Both the position numbers and the translations under genes were made by a program. Below are positions 1 to 6,142 of a stretch of 6,142 nt of DNA, piece after piece. Under the pieces are notes generated by a model, which ran no database searches, was not told the DNA's origin, and worked only from the letters and a program-made list of their open reading frames with translations. Numbering within the stretch: position 1 is the first letter of the stretch; each line of letters begins with the position of its first letter. The stretch is from an uncultured Clostridia bacterium (lineage in GTDB: Bacteria; Bacillota_A; Clostridia; Christensenellales; UBA3700), in NCBI GenBank assembly GCA_946545105.1, contig CAMNMY010000055.1, positions 1 to 6,142 of the forward strand, given 5' to 3'.

Positions 1-360
1 TTTAAGTAGAGTAGATATCTTAAATTCACCTATTTCCTTCTCTAAGGCGTTAATTTCCTTCTCTAACTCTTCAATTTCATCTTGAGATTGCATCTCTTCA
101 AGAAGTTCAATCATATCGTACGCATCTTTTACGCGCATATCATATTTATTATACTTATCTATTTTATTGTTAATCGCAGCAAGTTCCTTGTTAACAGCTT
201 GAGCTTTCTTTAGATCATCCCAAAAGCCTTCGGCTTCTTGTTCTTTTACAAGTTCCTTCTTTTTCGAATTAAGCGCATCAAAGTTAAGTGCTAGCTTCAC
301 AGCTGCCAATTCCTTCTTAACATCGTTTAATTGCATTCTCAATTCATCTAAAGTTTTCAT
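1..360 (-). CDS. prfB: Peptide chain release factor 2 (RF2), N-terminal 120 residues, cut by window edge
   Basis: RF2 recognises UGA and UAA stop codons in the ribosomal A site and triggers peptide release. Only the N-terminal helical domain is in the window; the SPF stop-codon-reading and GGQ catalytic motifs would lie beyond position 1. The minus-strand frame is open from ATG at 358-360 to the edge. The translation starts MKTLDELRMQLNDVKKEL, which lines up with the B. subtilis RF2 start, and carries the RF2-typical EGFWDDLKKAQ at residues 44-54, followed by charged helices with two LEKEI heptads (residues 99-110). The position just after secA matches Bacillota synteny. The gap to the secA stop codon is 20 nt. 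No clear Shine-Dalgarno is seen, and an in-frame TAG just upstream rules out a longer ATG start. Unlike most prfB genes it needs no +1 frameshift: codons 25-28 read L-N-F-D with no internal TGA. Identification is from recalled family sequences, not a search. Confidence 0.9.
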   Translation of the reverse strand, partial: MKTLDELRMQLNDVKKELAAVKLALNFDALNSKKKELVKEQEAEGFWDDLKKAQAVNKELAAINNKIDKYNKYDMRVKDAYDMIELLEEMQSQDEIEELEKEINALEKEIGEFKISTLLK

Positions 361-369
361 AATTGTATT

Positions 370-384
370 ATAAGCTTTGCTTAT
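370..384 (-). other. Small perfect hairpin over the secA stop codon in the prfB leader
   Basis: On the minus strand ATAAGC-AAA-GCTTAT forms a perfect 6-bp stem with a 3-nt loop. It includes the secA TAA stop (381-383) and ends 9 nt before the prfB ATG. No U-tract follows, so it is not an intrinsic terminator. It could affect reinitiation or mRNA stability between the two genes, but in AT-rich DNA a stem this short may be chance. Confidence 0.3.
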
Positions 385-3059
385 CTACCGCAACAATCTT
401 TATATTTCTTTCCTGAACCACATGGGCATGGGTCGTTTCTACCAACTTTCTTTTGAGATTGAGCTGGCTTATTTGGTTGATTTGTATTTAGTTCTCTTTT
501 TTGAACTCTAACTATAGGCGCCTTTTCAATCTTTGCATGAGTAAGGATTCTAACAACATCCTCTTGAATCTTTTTATTCATTTGCTCAAACATTTCATAT
601 CCTTCTTGTCTATATACCAAAACTGGATCTTGATGAGCATAAGAAACTAATGAAATACCTTGCTTCAATTGATCCATTGCATCGATATGATCCATCCAGT
701 TAGTATCAACATTATGAAGCAAGCAATCTCTTTCAAATCTTCCGAAGTCAATTCCCAATTCTTTTTGTACCTCTTCGATCTTTGTTTCATATTGTTCTAC
801 TGCCAATTTATAAACTGCTTCAGCAATCTCCTCTGCTGTTTCATATTTTAAAACATAATCTGGATTCATTAGATTTGTATTTGCTTGTAATACCATATTA
901 TCCAAATCTCTATTAAATCCTTCATAATCCCAATCTTTATGGAATACTTTAACATCAACATATCTATTTACAATATCAACAACAATATCATGCATCATAG
1001 CTTTAATTTGCTCATGTACATCCATACCATCCAAAACAACTCTTCTTTGTTCATAGATAATTTTTCTTTGCTCATTCATAACATCATCGTAACCTAATAC
1101 GTGCTTTCTTATTGAGAAGTTTCTATCTTCAACCGCTGCTTGAGCATTTCTAATTTGGCTTGTTATCATTTTTGCTTCAATTGGCATATTTTCATCTATT
1201 GATAATCTTTCACATAATGCCTTCATTCTATCGCCACCAAAAATTCTCATTACGTCATCTTCCATTGATAGATAGAAGATAGATTCGCCTGGGTCACCTT
1301 GACGTCCAGCACGACCACGCAACTGATTATCAATACGTCTAGATTCATGACGCTCTGTACCAATTATCTTCAAACCACCTGCAGCAACAACTTGTTCTTT
1401 TTCTTTTTCAACATCTGCTTCAAATAGAACATAATACTTTTCATAATCAGCTCTAGCCTTTAGCGCATCCTTGTTTTCTGGATCAATTGGCGCATGAGAT
1501 GAAGCAATATCTATAAGTTCATGAGAATATCCCATCTTATCCAATTTTTCTTTTGTTAAGAATTCTGCGTTACCACCAAGCAAAATATCTGTACCACGAC
1601 CTGCCATGTTAGTAGCGATTGTAACTGCTCTATACTTACCAGCTTGTGCTACGATTTCAGCTTCTTTTTCGTGATTTTTAGCGTTTAACACATTGTGAGG
1701 AATTTTATTTCTCTTAAATAACATAGATAACTCTTCTGACTTATCTACTGAAACTGTACCAACTAAGACTGGTTGGCCCTTTTGATAGCATTGAATAACG
1801 TCGTTTAATACAGCGTTATATTTAGCCTTCATTGTCATAAATAGTTGGTCGTTATAGTCTTTTCTAATAACTGGTTTATTTGTTGGTATCTCAACGATGT
1901 CTAAAGAATAAATTGATTCAAACTCATTCTTTTCTGTTGATGCAGTACCTGTCATACCAGATAGCTTTGGATATAATCTAAACAAGTTTTGGAATGTGAT
2001 TGTTGCCAATGTCTTGTTTTCAGACTTGATTGGAACATTTTCCTTAGCTTCGATAGCTTGGTGTAAACCGTTTGAATATCTACGGCCAATCATTTGACGA
2101 CCAGTAAATTCATCGACGATGATAATCTCATTATCTACTACCAAGTAATCTTTTTCCTTCTTCATAATGATATTTGCTTTTAGGGCGTTATCAATATAGT
2201 GCTTTAATTCTTGGTTTTCATAATCTGCTAAGTTTTCAATGCCAAAATATTTTTCAGCCTTTTCAGAACCTGATTCATTTAAGAATACAGTCTTTTCTTT
2301 ATCTCCAACTTCGTAATCTTCTTCTTTTAAAGTCTTAACAAATCTATTTGCAGTAATATATGTATCTGCACTCTTTTCACCACGACCTGAAATAATTAAT
2401 GGAGTTCTTGCTTCATCGATTAAGATACTATCAACTTCGTCGATAATCGCAAAATGAAGGCCTCTTTGAACCATTTGAGATTTATCGTTTACCATGTTAT
2501 CTCTTAGATAATCGAAACCTAATTCGTTGTTTGTTGTATACATGATGTCGCAAGCATATTGAGCACGCTTATAATCTGGAGATGCTTGAGCTAAGTTAAT
2601 ACCAACTGTCAATCCTAAGAATTTATATACTTTGCCCATCCATTCTGCGTCACGCTTTGCAAGATATTCGTTAACTGTTACAACATGAACGCCCTTTCCT
2701 TCAAGTGCAGCTAAGTATGCAGCAAGTGTAGCAACCAAAGTTTTACCTTCACCTGTTCTCATTTCAGCAATTCTTCCTTGGAATAGAACGATACCACCGA
2801 TTAGCTGAACTCTAAAGTGTCTCATACCTAAAACACGCTTAGAAGCTTCTCTTACAGTTGCAAAAGCTTCAACCAAAACGTCTTCTAGTTTTTCTCCATT
2901 TTGAATTCTTTCTTTATATTTGTCTGTACAAGCTCTAAGTTCTTCATCACTCATAGCTTCAAATTGAGGCTCTAAAGCTTCAATCTTATCTACAGTTTTT
3001 TCAATTCTTGCTATTTCTCTATCGTTAGCAGATTTAAATAAATTTGAAAATAATCCCAT
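381..3059 (-). CDS. secA: Preprotein translocase ATPase SecA
   Basis: SecA is the cytoplasmic motor that binds SecYEG and uses ATP hydrolysis to push unfolded preproteins across the membrane. The 892-residue protein is full length for the family. Visible in order: N-terminal helix MGLFSNLFKS; Walker A in MRTGEGKTLVA (100-110); the YTTNNELGFDYLRDNM block (174-189); Walker B IIDEVD (205-210) with DEARTPLIISG (215-225), leading into the preprotein-crosslinking domain; LSGMTGTA (366-373); second motor domain with TNMAGRGTDI (483-492) and GTERHESRRIDNQLRGRAGR (567-586); helical wing and scaffold regions, with NWMDHIDAMDQL (787-798); then a polar linker and a SEC-C zinc tail with C878, C880, C889 and C890. 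The tail ends CC rather than CH, a common variant. The ATG at 3057-3059 is preceded by AGAGGT at 5-nt spacing. prfB follows after 20 nt. All expected motor motifs are present, with no frameshift or truncation. Confidence 0.98.
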   Translation of the reverse strand: MGLFSNLFKSANDREIARIEKTVDKIEALEPQFEAMSDEELRACTDKYKERIQNGEKLEDVLVEAFATVREASKRVLGMRHFRVQLIGGIVLFQGRIAEMRTGEGKTLVATLAAYLAALEGKGVHVVTVNEYLAKRDAEWMGKVYKFLGLTVGINLAQASPDYKRAQYACDIMYTTNNELGFDYLRDNMVNDKSQMVQRGLHFAIIDEVDSILIDEARTPLIISGRGEKSADTYITANRFVKTLKEEDYEVGDKEKTVFLNESGSEKAEKYFGIENLADYENQELKHYIDNALKANIIMKKEKDYLVVDNEIIIVDEFTGRQMIGRRYSNGLHQAIEAKENVPIKSENKTLATITFQNLFRLYPKLSGMTGTASTEKNEFESIYSLDIVEIPTNKPVIRKDYNDQLFMTMKAKYNAVLNDVIQCYQKGQPVLVGTVSVDKSEELSMLFKRNKIPHNVLNAKNHEKEAEIVAQAGKYRAVTIATNMAGRGTDILLGGNAEFLTKEKLDKMGYSHELIDIASSHAPIDPENKDALKARADYEKYYVLFEADVEKEKEQVVAAGGLKIIGTERHESRRIDNQLRGRAGRQGDPGESIFYLSMEDDVMRIFGGDRMKALCERLSIDENMPIEAKMITSQIRNAQAAVEDRNFSIRKHVLGYDDVMNEQRKIIYEQRRVVLDGMDVHEQIKAMMHDIVVDIVNRYVDVKVFHKDWDYEGFNRDLDNMVLQANTNLMNPDYVLKYETAEEIAEAVYKLAVEQYETKIEEVQKELGIDFGRFERDCLLHNVDTNWMDHIDAMDQLKQGISLVSYAHQDPVLVYRQEGYEMFEQMNKKIQEDVVRILTHAKIEKAPIVRVQKRELNTNQPNKPAQSQKKVGRNDPCPCGSGKKYKDCCGR

Positions 3060-3064
3060 TTCTT

Positions 3065-3070
3065 ACCTCT
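3065..3070 (-). promoter_or_regulatory. Ribosome binding site of secA
   Basis: The minus strand reads AGAGGT, then AAGAA, then ATG. This is a good Shine-Dalgarno match at 5-nt spacing and it fixes the secA start at 3059. Confidence 0.8.
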
Positions 3071-3075
3071 CGTGC

Positions 3076-3085
3076 GCATATATGC
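3076..3085. repeat. 10-bp perfect palindrome in the secA leader
   Basis: GCATATATGC reads the same on both strands. It lies between the U-tract of the upstream hairpin and the secA Shine-Dalgarno, 17 nt before the ATG. It could be a small operator half-site pair or part of a promoter: a weak TTTACA at 3102-3107 lies 17 nt upstream of CATATA, or 19 nt upstream of TATATG. No regulator is recognised, and chance is possible. Confidence 0.3.
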
Positions 3086-3124
3086 AATAAAAATACGCCA
3101 ATGTAAAGTTATCATATTGGCGCA
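3086..3124 (-). terminator. Terminator-like hairpin upstream of secA
   Basis: On the minus strand CGCCAAT (3116-3122) pairs with ATTGGCG (3096-3102) around a 13-nt loop. One G-U and one U-A pair extend the stem to 9 bp. TTTTTATT follows immediately (3093-3086). Stem plus U-tract is the form of a factor-independent terminator. It sits 36 nt after the lipoprotein stop codon and about 27 nt before the secA ATG, so it could end the envelope-gene transcript or attenuate secA. The loop is long and the stem modest, so partial readthrough is likely. Confidence 0.5.
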
Positions 3125-3132
3125 TATTAGTC

Positions 3133-3149
3133 AACAAGCAACGCTTGTC
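3133..3149 (-). other. Short GC-containing hairpin just after the lipoprotein gene
   Basis: The minus strand reads GACAAGC-GTT-GCTTGTT. This gives a 6-bp perfect stem plus one G-U pair with a 3-nt loop, starting 10 nt after the lipoprotein TGA. No U-tract follows, so it is not a complete terminator. It could act as a 3'-end stabilising stem or be chance. Confidence 0.3.
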
Positions 3150-3159
3150 TTTAATTTAT

Positions 3160-4395
3160 TCAGTTTTGATTATCGTTTTGTTGATTATCTACTCTATTGT
3201 ATCCTTCTGGCATCTCAATATTTGGAAGATCATTCATATTGTCGAATACACCGGTTTCCTCAAATATTGAATATAAAGCTTGTGAGTTGTTACCAAAGTA
3301 TACATCTGCTCCACTTGCAATCTTTACATCAACCGTGCGTCCATATTTATCTTTGCCGCCTCTTACTATCCAAGTATCACCATTGTGAACTAGGTCCAAT
3401 TTATCATCAGGATCACCAGGTTGCAAATCTTCATCTAAAACATATGCTATTCTTCCTACAAAGTTTGGTTCTTTATATGGTAAGTCCGCTCCATGTTTCT
3501 TATAATTTGACATTGTAACTTGGAAAGTTTGTTTATAATTCATTGCTATTCCAATTATGCCGGTCTTAGATGTGAAATCCAATTTGTTAAATGAGTGAGC
3601 AAACACATATTTTGTTCCTAAATCAGCATCAATGTTTAGGCTTTTAACATTGCCATCGCATAATAAATATACATCTCCAGCAAATGATTGTATTTCTGCA
3701 TATGACTTAATCTCATTGATATTAAAAATAAATTTAGAAAATGAAGCAACACAATCAATTGTATCAACAGCTGCCGCTCTAAGGCTTCTATAGTACTTAT
3801 TTGCCTCTTTTCCACCATCGCCAATCATTCTAAATGAATCAATATTCTTAAATACTGCATTGATGTTTCCATATTCAGCGTCCAAATGAACATTTGGATG
3901 GCCTTGATTCTCACCCACAACGCTAACATTTGGAAGATCGATGTTGATATCACATTCTTGACGAGCGGTAATTGAGAATTTATTATATTCATCAATATCT
4001 TTTGGAAGAAGGACTGTTAAGTCCTTTTTAATTGTTCTTAAATCCTTCATGCCCTTTTCGCAATATTGTATTTGATAATATTTGCCATATTCTGAAGAAT
4101 CCCAAAATGCCCAATGAAGTTTCATATCATCAGACAATTCTTGGTTTGCTGTTTCCTTAAAGACTATCTTATCTCCATCATATTGAATGATATTAACGCT
4201 ACCTCCATACCAGTTAATCAGAAAATCTTCCGCCATTTGATCTGTCTCTAATTCGCCAACTGTATAAGCACCTGATTGAACATAAGATATATATGTCTTA
4301 CCTTGAGCTTTCGCAATTAAAGAACAGCCTGAAAACACACATAGTGTGGAAACTAATAAAATCCCAATGATTATGCCAATAGCTAGTTTCTTCAT
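3160..4395 (-). CDS. Predicted surface lipoprotein with a DUF4097-like beta-rich domain
   Basis: This is probably a lipid-anchored extracytoplasmic protein of 411 residues; its molecular function is unknown. Residues 1-24 form a Sec lipoprotein signal: MKK, a hydrophobic stretch rich in I/L/V, then FSGC, with Cys24 as the likely lipidated residue. Phe at -3 is slightly off the usual lipobox. The mature part has NWYGGSVNIIQYDGDKIVF (61-79) with ET following, which resembles the start of DUF4097/putative-adhesin domains. Many short beta strands follow, consistent with a beta-solenoid-like ectodomain, then a polar Asn/Gln-rich tail. I chose the ATG at 4393-4395 rather than an upstream ATG at 4432-4434. 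It has CGAGGT 5 nt upstream and puts the signal peptide at the N terminus; the longer form would add 13 polar residues and overlap the acyltransferase gene. It lies 22 nt after that gene's TGA, so co-transcription is likely. The family call comes from pattern memory, not a profile search. Confidence 0.75.
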   Translation of the reverse strand: MKKLAIGIIIGILLVSTLCVFSGCSLIAKAQGKTYISYVQSGAYTVGELETDQMAEDFLINWYGGSVNIIQYDGDKIVFKETANQELSDDMKLHWAFWDSSEYGKYYQIQYCEKGMKDLRTIKKDLTVLLPKDIDEYNKFSITARQECDINIDLPNVSVVGENQGHPNVHLDAEYGNINAVFKNIDSFRMIGDGGKEANKYYRSLRAAAVDTIDCVASFSKFIFNINEIKSYAEIQSFAGDVYLLCDGNVKSLNIDADLGTKYVFAHSFNKLDFTSKTGIIGIAMNYKQTFQVTMSNYKKHGADLPYKEPNFVGRIAYVLDEDLQPGDPDDKLDLVHNGDTWIVRGGKDKYGRTVDVKIASGADVYFGNNSQALYSIFEETGVFDNMNDLPNIEMPEGYNRVDNQQNDNQN

Positions 4396-4400
4396 AATTA

Positions 4401-4406
4401 ACCTCG
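4401..4406 (-). promoter_or_regulatory. Ribosome binding site deciding the lipoprotein start
   Basis: The minus strand reads CGAGGT, then TAATT, then ATG. This supports translation starting at 4395 rather than at the ATG at 4434, which lies inside the upstream acyltransferase gene. Confidence 0.7.
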
Positions 4407-4417
4407 TTAAATTTCCA

Positions 4418-5278
4418 TCACAATGTGATAGCAAATTTTGTTTCTTCGTTTAATGAATCCATATATTCTGGATCGATATCATAAATACAAGGCTTTTCTT
4501 CTTTTGAAATGTTAAAGTATCTACGATACTCATCAATAAATTCCTTTTGCGTTTGTTGTTGCATATAAATTGTATTTTCTTTAGAAGATACTCCTTCTTT
4601 TGGATATACAGGATCTAAAACAATAACAGATGCTGTCTTTTTAAATCCCAATAACTTTCTTAATCCTTTTGCCGGCTCCCATCTGATATATACAGGAACA
4701 ATAGGAGCATTCTCTTTTACAGCAAATGAAAACGCACCTCTCTTAAATGGACGTGGTTTTTCATAATGCATCCACATTGCCTTTTCCGCATAAACTTGAA
4801 TTACGTTTCCCTTCTCAATCAATTCATGGAAGGCTTTATTCATATTCTTAACTGCAGACAATTTTTCAGCAAGCGGTAAAATACCACCTGATCTTAAAAC
4901 ATGTCCAGCATACCCAGATTTACAATTGTGTGAAGCTACTGTCAAATATACTTTTTTTGTATCTCCAACTGCATGCCTTAGCATTAAAGAATCTAGATAT
5001 GAACAATGATTCATAACAGTAAAATAACCTTTCTTTTTTAAAGGTTTAACTTTTTCCTTTCCGTAATATTTTGCGCCAAAAGCTACCTTTGTAGCCAACG
5101 CGCCCAATAGGAACATTAATGATCTATAAAAACAACTTGAAATCTTAAATCCTATATTCTTTGGAATATATTCATAATTCTCATCAACCGGAATAACATG
5201 ATTATAATTATATGGTGTTGTATACTCGTCAAACTTGCCTTGTCGTTCTAATTCAACATGAACTTTATCCCAATCCAT
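4418..5278 (-). CDS. PlsC-like lysophospholipid/glycerolipid acyltransferase (1-acyl-G3P acyltransferase family, divergent)
   Basis: Members of this family move an acyl chain to lysophosphatidate or related lipids at the cytoplasmic membrane face. The 286-residue protein shows the catalytic NHCSYLD (HX4D; His91, Asp96), a motif II-like RSGGILPL (129-136), and motif IV APIVPV (191-196). Motif III, usually PEGTRS, is replaced by YAEKAMW (163-169), keeping only the Glu (Glu165); PRPFKRGAF (175-183) follows. This resembles a Clostridia subgroup with an E-x-x-MW form. Residues 50-68 are hydrophobic and could sit in the membrane. An extra polar N terminus of about 40 residues precedes the domain. 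Its ATG directly follows the glycosyltransferase TAA with no gap, suggesting translational coupling and a shared lipid pathway. AGAGGG lies 10 nt upstream. The acyl acceptor cannot be read from sequence: lysophosphatidate is the default, but a glycolipid is possible given the partner gene. Confidence 0.85.
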   Translation of the reverse strand: MDWDKVHVELERQGKFDEYTTPYNYNHVIPVDENYEYIPKNIGFKISSCFYRSLMFLLGALATKVAFGAKYYGKEKVKPLKKKGYFTVMNHCSYLDSLMLRHAVGDTKKVYLTVASHNCKSGYAGHVLRSGGILPLAEKLSAVKNMNKAFHELIEKGNVIQVYAEKAMWMHYEKPRPFKRGAFSFAVKENAPIVPVYIRWEPAKGLRKLLGFKKTASVIVLDPVYPKEGVSSKENTIYMQQQTQKEFIDEYRRYFNISKEEKPCIYDIDPEYMDSLNEETKFAITL

Positions 5279-6142
5279 TTAGATTAATCCCTCTTTCTTT
5301 AATTCTTGTTCAATTACTTCCGTTATTTTTTCTACACCATTTGGCATTTCTTGGAAATACTTCATATTCTTTTTATAGCAATCCAATTTCTCTGGATGGT
5401 CAATAAAATCTTCTACAACGTTTTGTATTTGCCAATCTCTAAATACACCAAGTCCACACTTCTTTTGCTTTACAAATAATTGATAAGCAGCTTTTTCCAT
5501 TGGTTGTGGAAGAAGGTTAGCGACAAATGGCGTACCAACTAAACAACAATCCAACAATGTGTTTGGACCAGCTTTTGTGATAACTAAATCTGCAGCTTTA
5601 TAATATTCATAAATCTTTGGTGTAAACTCAAGGATTCTAAAATCAATATTTGTTTTACCCTTTTTCTCTAATCTTGCTTTCTTCTTTAAGAAGTAATAGT
5701 GTCTCTTTATATTTTTACCTGCAAGATAAATAATTGTAATATCTTTCTTTGTATAAAGAAGATGTCTACAAAAATCTTTTGAACGACCTACTGCATAAGC
5801 GCCATCTGCCAACAAAACAGTAAACTTGTCTTTAGGTAAATTATATTTTTCTCTTAATTTTGCTTTTGATGCTGTACATTCAACAACTTCTTTTCTCTTA
5901 CTAAATCCTACGTTGATTACTCTTTCTGGATCAAATTTTCTCTTGTTTATAGCTTCTTCTCTTGCGGCTTCATTGTTTACCAAGAACAAGCCTTCTCTAC
6001 CATCCCACCACATGTGTACGTTATTATCTGGGTTATATGTAATGACGATACAATTTGGATCGTGTTTCATTTTGTATCTAACAGCTACATAAGTAACAAA
6101 ATAATGAGTACTAATAATAACTGCTGGTTTTTCTTCTTCCAA
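5279..6142 (-). CDS. GT28/MGDG-synthase-like glycosyltransferase, C-terminal part, cut by window edge
   Basis: It probably transfers a sugar from a UDP-sugar to a membrane lipid such as diacylglycerol, at the inner membrane face. The frame is open to the right edge. The first codon there is TTG, almost certainly internal, and the remaining 287 residues lack the N-terminal glycine-rich start of the fold. Residues are counted from the edge. IISTHYFVTYVA (9-20) and NNVHMWW (40-46) match the end of the MGDG-synthase acceptor domain. VINVGF (76-81) marks the domain linker. The GT28 C-terminal domain follows: LLADGAYAVGRSKDF (110-124), then ITKAGPNTLLDCCLVGTPFV (188-207), the likely nucleotide-sugar site, and LPQPMEKAAYQLF (211-223). 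The last two differ from the common GPGT-EA and PGQE forms, so this is a divergent branch and the sugar and acceptor are uncertain. MurG is a less likely alternative. The TAA stop abuts the acyltransferase ATG. Confidence 0.8.
   Translation of the reverse strand: MEEEKPAVIISTHYFVTYVAVRYKMKHDPNCIVITYNPDNNVHMWWDGREGLFLVNNEAAREEAINKRKFDPERVINVGFSKRKEVVECTASKAKLREKYNLPKDKFTVLLADGAYAVGRSKDFCRHLLYTKKDITIIYLAGKNIKRHYYFLKKKARLEKKGKTNIDFRILEFTPKIYEYYKAADLVITKAGPNTLLDCCLVGTPFVANLLPQPMEKAAYQLFVKQKKCGLGVFRDWQIQNVVEDFIDHPEKLDCYKKNMKYFQEMPNGVEKITEVIEQELKKEGLI
5289..5294 (-). promoter_or_regulatory. Ribosome binding site of the acyltransferase, inside the glycosyltransferase gene
   Basis: The minus strand has AGAGGG 10 nt before the ATG, inside the last codons of the glycosyltransferase. 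With the directly joined TAA-ATG this fits coupled translation of the two proteins. The spacing is slightly long. Confidence 0.55.

Noticed and set aside
32..66. 14-bp direct repeat ATTTCCTTCTCTAA at 32-45 and 53-66
   Set aside because: The two copies are 21 bp apart, exactly seven codons, and encode two LEKEI heptads in the RF2 helical domain. Coding constraint explains the repeat.
3072..3518. Plus-strand open frame of 148 codons across the secA leader and the end of the lipoprotein gene
   Set aside because: It is antisense to a convincing lipoprotein gene, has low-complexity Leu/His/Tyr/Cys-rich composition, no recognisable domain, and starts in a leader with structure on the other strand. 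It reads as a shadow frame.
3636..3824. Minus-strand 62-codon frame within the lipoprotein gene
   Set aside because: It lies wholly inside the lipoprotein gene in another frame, with no plausible domain.
4396..4434. Longer lipoprotein start at the ATG at 4434
   Set aside because: It would place 13 polar residues before the signal peptide and overlap the acyltransferase gene, while the inner ATG at 4395 has a good Shine-Dalgarno and a proper MKK signal start.
5826..6092. Plus-strand open frame of 88 codons inside the glycosyltransferase
   Set aside because: Antisense to a frame with clear glycosyltransferase motifs. Its Ser/Leu/Phe-rich hydrophobic make-up is what the complement of a lysine/glutamate-rich gene yields.
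6140..6142. TTG at the right edge as the true start of the glycosyltransferase
   Set aside because: The protein would lack the N-terminal half of its acceptor-binding domain. The frame simply runs off the window, so the TTG is taken as an internal Leu codon.

Overview
This AT-rich window reads as ordinary chromosomal housekeeping DNA from a low-GC, Gram-positive anaerobe. The likely group is Clostridia/Bacillota, probably a host-associated lineage. Supporting points are the secA-prfB gene order known from Bacillota, an 892-residue SecA with a C-terminal SEC-C zinc-binding tail, a lipoprotein with a Gram-positive-style signal peptide, and lysine/glutamate/isoleucine-rich proteins. The genus cannot be named from sequence alone.

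Every gene lies on the minus strand, so transcription runs from position 6142 down to 1. In that order the window holds: the C-terminal part of a GT28/MGDG-synthase-like glycosyltransferase (cut by the right edge); a PlsC-like acyltransferase whose ATG directly abuts the glycosyltransferase stop codon; a predicted lipoprotein with a DUF4097-like beta-rich ectodomain; a 100-bp intergenic gap with a terminator-like hairpin and a short palindrome; secA, the preprotein translocase ATPase; and the first 120 codons of prfB, peptide chain release factor 2 (cut by the left edge). Coding density is near total. The only real gap is 3060-3159.

The first three genes form a tight envelope-biogenesis cluster: glycolipid sugar transfer, phospholipid or glycolipid acylation, and a surface lipoprotein. 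SecA exports proteins, and would handle this lipoprotein too. prfB is a translation gene that sits downstream of secA by conserved synteny. The terminator-like hairpin suggests that secA-prfB may be a transcription unit partly separate from the envelope genes.

I found no mobile element, CRISPR array, RNA gene or obviously new defence or metabolic system. The most informative observation is in prfB. The gene is open in a single frame, so it lacks the usual programmed +1 frameshift, yet an off-frame CTTTGAT remains at the place where the frameshift site sits in other bacteria. Other points are a PlsC-like protein with a strongly altered motif III, the secA leader structure, and a prfB start with no Shine-Dalgarno sequence and a small hairpin over the secA stop codon.
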